Positions 58,646 to 64,000 of a stretch of 64,000 nt of DNA are shown here, one piece after another. The notes beneath the pieces are model-generated. The model saw nothing but the letters and a program-made list of their open reading frames with translations, was not told the origin of the DNA and ran no database searches. The stretch is taken from the NCBI GenBank assembly GCA_035772735.1, contig JASDFA010000003.1, positions 31,736,001 to 31,800,000 on the forward strand, in the 5' to 3' direction. Position numbers and translations under genes: made by a program. The stretch comes from Datura wrightii. Taxonomy: Eukaryota; Streptophyta; Magnoliopsida; Solanales; Solanaceae. The stretch's first letter is position 1. Each line of letters begins with the position of its first letter.

Positions 58646-59404
58646 AAATCAGGTGAATGTAATTCAGCAGGCTCTGAGTTGGTGTGGAATCTGTGGCAAT
58701 AATGGGCACAATGCACAATTGTGCGGGGCCAATCCTGAATTGGTGAATTTTTTAGGGAATGTTCAAAGAAATACTCAGACCTATGGGAACACCTATAATA
58801 AGAATTGGAAGAGCCACCCAAATTTCTCTTGGGGTGGCAACCAAAGTCAAGGCTACTAGCAACCTCAGTAGCAACAGTATCAGCAGCAAAACAGGCAGAA
58901 TGGTGGCCATTCAGTCAGCAGTAACATTGAGGAGATGTTGCAGGAAATTATGGCTACGCAGACCCAATTAGCAAAGAATCAGGCGAGAATGACATCAGAT
59001 TTGAAAAATCAGCAGTTAGCCACCCGCAATCTAGAGAAGAAGATGGGTCAATTAGCAGTTTCTCAGCACACCAGACCTCAGGGAGGGTTACCCAGTGACA
59101 CAGATACAAACCCCCGACAGGTCAATGCCATCAATCTGAGAAGTGGCAAGAAATTGGCTGATGCACCACCAAAGAAAAAGAGAAATGAGGTGCAGCCAGA
59201 GCTTGTCAGACAAGGTGAATCTACTAAAAGAGGAGATAATCAGAGTGTCGTGCAACACAATGCACAATCATTATTATAGCCAGCATACAGAAGACCAACA
59301 CCATTCCCGCAAAGGCTCAAGAAGAGCAAGGAGGAAGAATGCTTTAAAAAGTTCTTTGATATTTTCAAAGAACATCACATAAATTTACCCTTACTTGATG
59401 TTTT
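58646..59404 (+). pseudogene. gag: B2 gag C-terminal region
   Basis: Zinc knuckle C-GI-C-GNNG-H-NAQLC is intact (58680-58725), then GANPELVNFLGNVQRN and FSWGGNQSQGY. After a shift, an open stretch of 114 codons (58935-59279) carries MLQEIMATQTQLAKNQ, RPQGGLPSDTDTNPRQVNAI and a Lys-rich segment. Stops at 59277 and 59406 interrupt the linker (PFPQRLKKSKEEECFKKFFD). Confidence 0.82.
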
Positions 59405-59411
59405 GTAGGGA

Positions 59412-60046
59412 ATGCCAAAGTACGCTAAGTACTTAAAAGATGTGGTGGCCAACAAAGTTAGATTGGTAGATGTTCAAATGGTGGCATTGGCCGAGGAGTG
59501 TAGCTACAGGGTAATGAGAAAGATACCGAAAAAGCTCAAAGACCCAGGGAGTTTTACCCTCCCCATACAAATTGGTAAAGCTGAAGTGATAAGAGCTCTC
59601 TGTGACTTAGGGGCATCAGTAAATCTAATGCCCCTATCTTTGTTTAACACCTTGGGGTTGGGTCAGCTGAGGCCAACATGAGTGATGCTGCAGCTTGCAG
59701 ACAAGTCCCAAGTGGCACCAAAGGGAATAATTGTGGACCTTCTCATCAAAGTGGTAAGTTCATTATACCCGCTGATTTTATCATTCTTGATTTTAAAGTT
59801 GATGATAAGGTATTCCTGATCTTGGGACGGCCATTCTTGGCCACTGGAGGAGCAATTATAAATGTGAGAGAAGGTACCCTTAAAATGAGGGTCGATGATG
59901 AAGAAAAGCTATTCCGAGTTTACCATAAGATCAACCCACCCACATACTACAGAGATCTTTGTAAGGTTAGTGTGTTTCCAGAGGCTAAGTGTGGGGTGGT
60001 AGATTGCATGAGTCCACTGCCGCAGGAGAACCACAATTATGTCTGA
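59412..60046 (+). pseudogene. B2 aspartic protease
   Basis: The active site RALCDLGASVNLMPLS is intact, including the catalytic Asp (59412-59681). A TGA follows LGQLRPT at 59679-59681, the same place as in B1, and a one-base shift near 59750 precedes KFIIPADFIILDF. FLILGRPFLATGGAIIN is intact. The frame runs on through CKVSVFPEAKCGVVDCMSP and stops at 60046 with no RT following. Confidence 0.83.
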
Positions 60047-62124
60047 ATCTGATGGAGGGCTTAAGTTAGAGAAGAAGTTGGAAGAAGAGAGGGATAGTGT
60101 GGAGGCTGTTCCCTCGAAAAATAAAAAGAGAATAAGATGGTTCTTGAAATTAAACACTGGTTTGAGGAGGTCTTGAGAAGGATAGTCTACGTCGTGCCGC
60201 GACGTAAAATCAGGCACTGCTTGGGAGGCAACCCAATGGTACCACATGTACAATTTTATTTTCCTTTTGTTTTTATTTTGTTTATTTTCACTTTTTTGTT
60301 GTTGTTGTGGTAATTTAAGCACAGATATAGGGGAAGTCTGAGTACCCGAGGAAGCAAGAGCTAAGGAGCATGGAAAGGGGATGAGTGTGGGGTCGATGAC
60401 CCACTTGTGCAAAAATAAAAGATAACATGCTGTTAGCTAGGCCTAGAGGCCTGATGGAGTATTTCTCACCCTTTTTGTATGCTAATTTGATGCTTTGGGG
60501 GCATAACATGATTTAAGTGTGGGGTAAGGGAAATTTCAAATTTTGTTCTTAATGATTTCCGGTGGAGTTAGTGCTTGATATGGTAGTGACTGATGAAAAT
60601 TTTTGAGTTGAGCATGATTCACTCACCCGTTGGTTTTTCTTTTCAGTTTTTTTCCGATGGGAGGCATTTTAAACTGATGAATAAAATTTTTCTTTGTCTG
60701 TATATAGATGTTTTTAGTCATAGTTAGGGACTTTTCCCGACGATGGATGGATGACGACATTCTTGAGGGAAAATTAGTCAATAGGTTTTTGTTTTTGAAC
60801 CTTTAGCTAATTGATGGTTTGATGTTCTTGTTATGTGCTATGCATGATTGTGAGATGCAAGTGTGGTTAATTTTAAAGCATCCTTAACAATTATATAACT
60901 CTGTTTGAGACACCTAGGCTCTTGAATGTGACTCGATGTGCTTAAAGTTTAATTTTGAATTCTTAGGATTAGCTGAGTTAAGAAGTCTACTGAATTTGTT
61001 TTGAATTGAGCATGTGCTGTGAGTGTAAGGATTTTGAATATTCCATGCTATTGTGTAGTGTCTAGAATTTTCCTGGTGTGTATACAAAGCGAAATGAGGG
61101 ATGTCGATTGTAGGAGATGATTTAGGCATTTCTTTGCATGAGCCTAATTTTTATCCTCCGCCTTACCTACCTTGAATGTATGATCCTAGTTAGCCCCTAT
61201 TGAGCCTTTAACCTATTCTTTGCAAGCCACAAAATGAGCTTAACCCCTTCTTTTCAATAGCCTTGAATTTGATCCAAAACTCGTAAGCACTTATGTGAAA
61301 TTGCAGAAGAGAGTTAAGGAGTGAGGAGTTGGAAGAAGAAAGAAAATAGTAGTTGTAGGAGTTAAATAAAAGACTAGAGGTGCACTTGATTAAAAATGAA
61401 TAAGAGTTAGTAGGGAGTAAAAGAAGAAAAGAGCGAAAAAGAAAATTAAAGAAAATTGCTCAAGTACTCCTTACTAATAGCTTAAGTGTGACTAATAAAA
61501 TGGGGAAATAAAGAGGAAAAATGGAATTGAAAAGAATAAAGGTGAAGTAAAAGGATAGATACTCGTAATGACAGGGTGATGTATTAAAAGCGCTTAGGGA
61601 AGATAGTCACTATTACTGGCCATAATAGCACCTACCCATCCCTTAGCTTACATTACAACCCATCAAGTCCTACTTGATCTTACTTTCGAACATTCTTAAA
61701 TTAATGTAGTAAAACACTAAAGGAAAGCTTATGGGTCAATACATATGGCAAGTGAATTCTTTGTGAGAGTGAGCTTATATCTTATGCATAGACCCATACA
61801 TGTTATAAATTTGAAGAATCGTGAGGGAGAAATTGGTAACTCTCTTGTTGTGAGGGCACATGTTTGATGAAGGATAAAATTCATGTCGGATTTCTTGGTT
61901 GGTTGATTTGCATGAGTTTGTGAGTTTGAGAGTCGATTCTTGAGGCTAGGAAGTCTTAGTGTAGTAATATGGGATTTTAATGGTTATATCTTACATGCTC
62001 TATTAACTTGCAATCTAAAACGATTGTTGCAGCCTTAACTTGAATTGTCTTATTTCGATTAGCTATGTGTGAGTCTTCATGTGCGTGAGATGTAACAGAG
62101 TTGTTCGAGGATGAACAAGGCTTT
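60047..62124 (+). other. B2 3' non-coding region (no pol)
   Basis: Post-pol box with stem TTGGG-AGGCAA-CCCAA (60221-60236) after GTGCCGCGACGTAAAATCAGG, GAAGTCTGAGTACCC (60334), polypurine-core copies at 60383-60393 and 60515-60525, GATGGATGGATGACGAC (60742), TCTAGAATTTTCCTGGTGTG (61062) and TTGTTCG-AGGA-TGAACAA (62101-62118). Collinear with B1 21286-23471. Confidence 0.75.
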
Positions 62125-62137
62125 AAGTGTGGGGTAG
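62125..62137 (+). promoter_or_regulatory. B2 polypurine tract
   Basis: AAGTGTGGGGTAG, identical to B1, directly before TGATCTTTGGC. Confidence 0.88.
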
Positions 62138-63629
62138 TGATCTTTGGCATAATTACATGTCCAAGTGCTAACCAACATGATTAGTCCTTGTTTATAGGTG
62201 TAAAATGCTTAATTATATTCTCATGTGATTTTGAACATTTTTGGGTATGCACTAACCAACATGATTAGTCCTTGTTTTGTAGGTGTAAAATGCATATAAG
62301 AGACTAAATAATGATGGTTGAAGTGAAGGAATGGAGTTCGGATCGGATTGCAAAATATTGCAAGTGGACATGTCATGGAAAGGCTGGCTGAGCCAGGCAG
62401 CGTGCCACGCCCAGCACTATGCCAAGCTCTTCCATCAGCGCAACCAGTGGCATGCCATGCTGGGCGACGCGCACCAGTTCAACGCGAGGACCTGCCGAGG
62501 GAAAATTTCAGTGGGAATACGCGTTGCCTCCGTGTCACAGATGAAAATCATGGCGTTAGGTTCTGTGACACGGAGCTAGTTCATGGCCGGCCAAAAATTG
62601 CAATTTTCCCACTTAGTATAAATTAAACACTTAGCTCCTAAATTCATTGATCATGAAATATTTTTGGAAAACCGTAAAGGAGCGAAGGGAGAAGTGAAGA
62701 ACTCTACCTAGGGTTCATTAGTTTTCATTCTCTTTTAACTACTCTTGTAAGTATCATACTCGAATTATGTTTTTGAGTATTTGTATGAACATGAGTGGCT
62801 AAAACCCTTCCTCCAGGGTTGAGGCCACGTGATATGAATGCGATTGTTTAATTTTCATCTTTGGTTTGAGTTTTAGTTGTTGTTCTGTCTTGCATTCTTA
62901 ATTATTGATGTTGTTATGATTGATCACCATGAAAACAAACTCGTTAAGCTTAGGCAAAAGCTTGAAAGAGTAACCCTAGGCTAGAACACAAGAATGTAGG
63001 GAGAACGTTCTTATCTTTACGATAGGATTTGCGATTAGAATAGAAATTATACCTAATTTTCCTTTCTTGGTTAACAAAACGGGAAGAGCTAGACACCAAC
63101 TTAGAATTGCCACATCACTGCTCATAGAAGTAGTTGTGAAGCTAAGTCAGGATAAATGATTAGAGGTAAGAAAGTCCATAATCAAGGGCACAAACTCCGT
63201 AAACCACATCCACGTAGTTAAATTGCCTACGAATTAGGACGTCACATCCCCGCTCAACGATGTAGGTGTGAGACTAATTTTTCATGTTTAAAGGCTCGAA
63301 AGACCATGAACATCGCATTTTAACTATTTGAGACAACAACTGAAGTTTTCATACTCGAACCATTGTGAATTGTAGCATTGCATGATTATTAAGCCTTAAC
63401 TCTAGTTGCTTCTTGTATTGTTTCTCGATTATTTTGTGATCACCCTTAGACTTGATTAGAATTTTATGAAATTTCTATAATCAACACTTGTGCATATTAA
63501 ATTAACACTTGAACTTGAATATTCGCTGAATTGGTTCAATCCTTGTGGGTTCGACATCCGGCTCTCAAAAAGGGCCGCTGTATTACTTGTACGACCGCAT
63601 ACACTTGCGCGTACGCTGGCGCACAAACA
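62138..63629 (+). repeat. B2 3' LTR
   Basis: Ends GCGCACAAACA. It includes the undisturbed TATA region TAGTATAAATTAAACACTTA (62617-62640), the same site hit in B1 by A and by CD. The U3 hairpin words GCCTCCGTGTCAC and GTGACACGGAGC lie at 62525-62577. A 40-base segment is duplicated (62168-62208, 62252-62293). Confidence 0.87.
62168..62293 (+). repeat. Local duplication in B2 LTR
   Basis: CTAACCAACATGATTAGTCC through AGGTGTAAAATGC occurs twice, about 84 bases apart; other B LTRs have it once. Confidence 0.88.
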
Positions 63630-64000
63630 GTCTAGAAGGGAGTAATAAGGACTTCATAGGGAATAGTGAATGCATGTGCATAAGTGTAGGGTAACTGAGA
63701 CCCACAGTTTGATAAAGTAAGACTATAGCACTAACAACTCTCAATGAGGGGTTAAGGAGTGGGAACTCCATGACTTGGGATAGGACTGATTGTTATGTAA
63801 ATAGAATGTGATGAATTCCTTGGTGGGTAGTGATTGAGATCATGTTATTGGGTAGAATTCGGGAGCTTAAATTTCCCAAACCTTTATTTAAAAATAATAG
63901 ATTACTCTGTAATTATTGTTGTAGATTTTAAACATTCTGAGGCATTGAGGAAACGCAGGGCTCCAGTGGAGTAATTGGCATTTGAATCCTCCAATCGAGG
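63630..64000. other. Unassigned sequence after B2
   Basis: No LTR, domain or repeat that I recognise. It may belong to whichever element hosts B2. Confidence 0.4.

Larger units (their letters stand above)
58646..63629 (+). mobile_element. B2, 5'-truncated second copy of family B
   Basis: Contains gag from just before the zinc knuckle, protease, 3' non-coding region, polypurine tract and a 1,492-bp 3' LTR. The 5' LTR, primer site and gag core are missing; the junction is with the H2 LTR. Like B1 it lacks RT, RNase H, integrase and ORF2. Confidence 0.85.

Overview
This window is plant nuclear heterochromatin. I see no host gene, tRNA or rRNA. From about position 3,900 onward almost every base belongs to LTR retrotransposons of the Ty3/gypsy superfamily inserted into one another. 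The first 3.5 kb is AT-rich Helitron-like sequence with an Au-type SINE fragment. The Athila-lineage elements carry tRNA-Asp primer sites and a post-pol ORF. The Tekay/Del-like chromoviruses have very long LTRs, an initiator-Met primer site and GPY/F-type integrase ends. Together with the Au SINE this points to a large-genome angiosperm, probably a eudicot (an asterid such as a nightshade relative is only a guess).

Labels used below: A (Athila, minus strand, 4968-17940); B1 (Athila-like gag-protease family, plus, 4387-43497); CD (Athila mosaic, plus, 24069-42511); E (Athila, plus, 29222-36763, inside CD); F (Tekay-like, minus, 3' LTR 3896-45593 split by B1, coding remains to 48281); G (Tekay-like, plus, from 48282); H (Tekay-like, minus, 54762-57947); H2 (plus-strand LTR fragment of the H family, 57948-58645); B2 (second B copy, 58646-63629).

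Order of events. F was the host. B1 inserted into the F LTR (duplication AGGAC). A then inserted into the 5' LTR of B1 (duplication TTAAA) and CD into the 3' LTR of B1 (probable duplication ATAAA). E lies inside CD. Separately G inserted into the reverse transcriptase of F, H into the 3' LTR of G, and an H-family LTR into the integrase of H. LTR divergence agrees with this order: A is young (8 mismatches in 1,458 bp), E about 6-7 percent, B1 about 8-9 percent (hand counts).

Only one long open coding sequence survives, the 1,003-codon RT-RNase H-integrase frame of A. The gag and protease of A are broken by two frameshifts and two stop codons, so even the youngest element looks non-autonomous. 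B1 and B2 share one structure, gag plus protease and then directly the 3' non-coding region, so family B is probably a propagating non-autonomous family.

The most interesting signals are non-coding and shared between elements: (1) a stem-loop with loop AGGCAA just after the pol stop whose arms co-vary between elements; (2) a TTCG-AGGA-CGAA palindrome ahead of the polypurine tract in both Athila and Tekay lineages; (3) promoter motif arrays (CACGGAG hairpins or ACGASTCGT near-palindromes) that sit upstream of the LTR TATA box and recur inside the element ahead of the post-pol ORF; (4) extra internal copies of the polypurine-tract core; (5) two independent insertions into the same TATA box in the two LTRs of B1.
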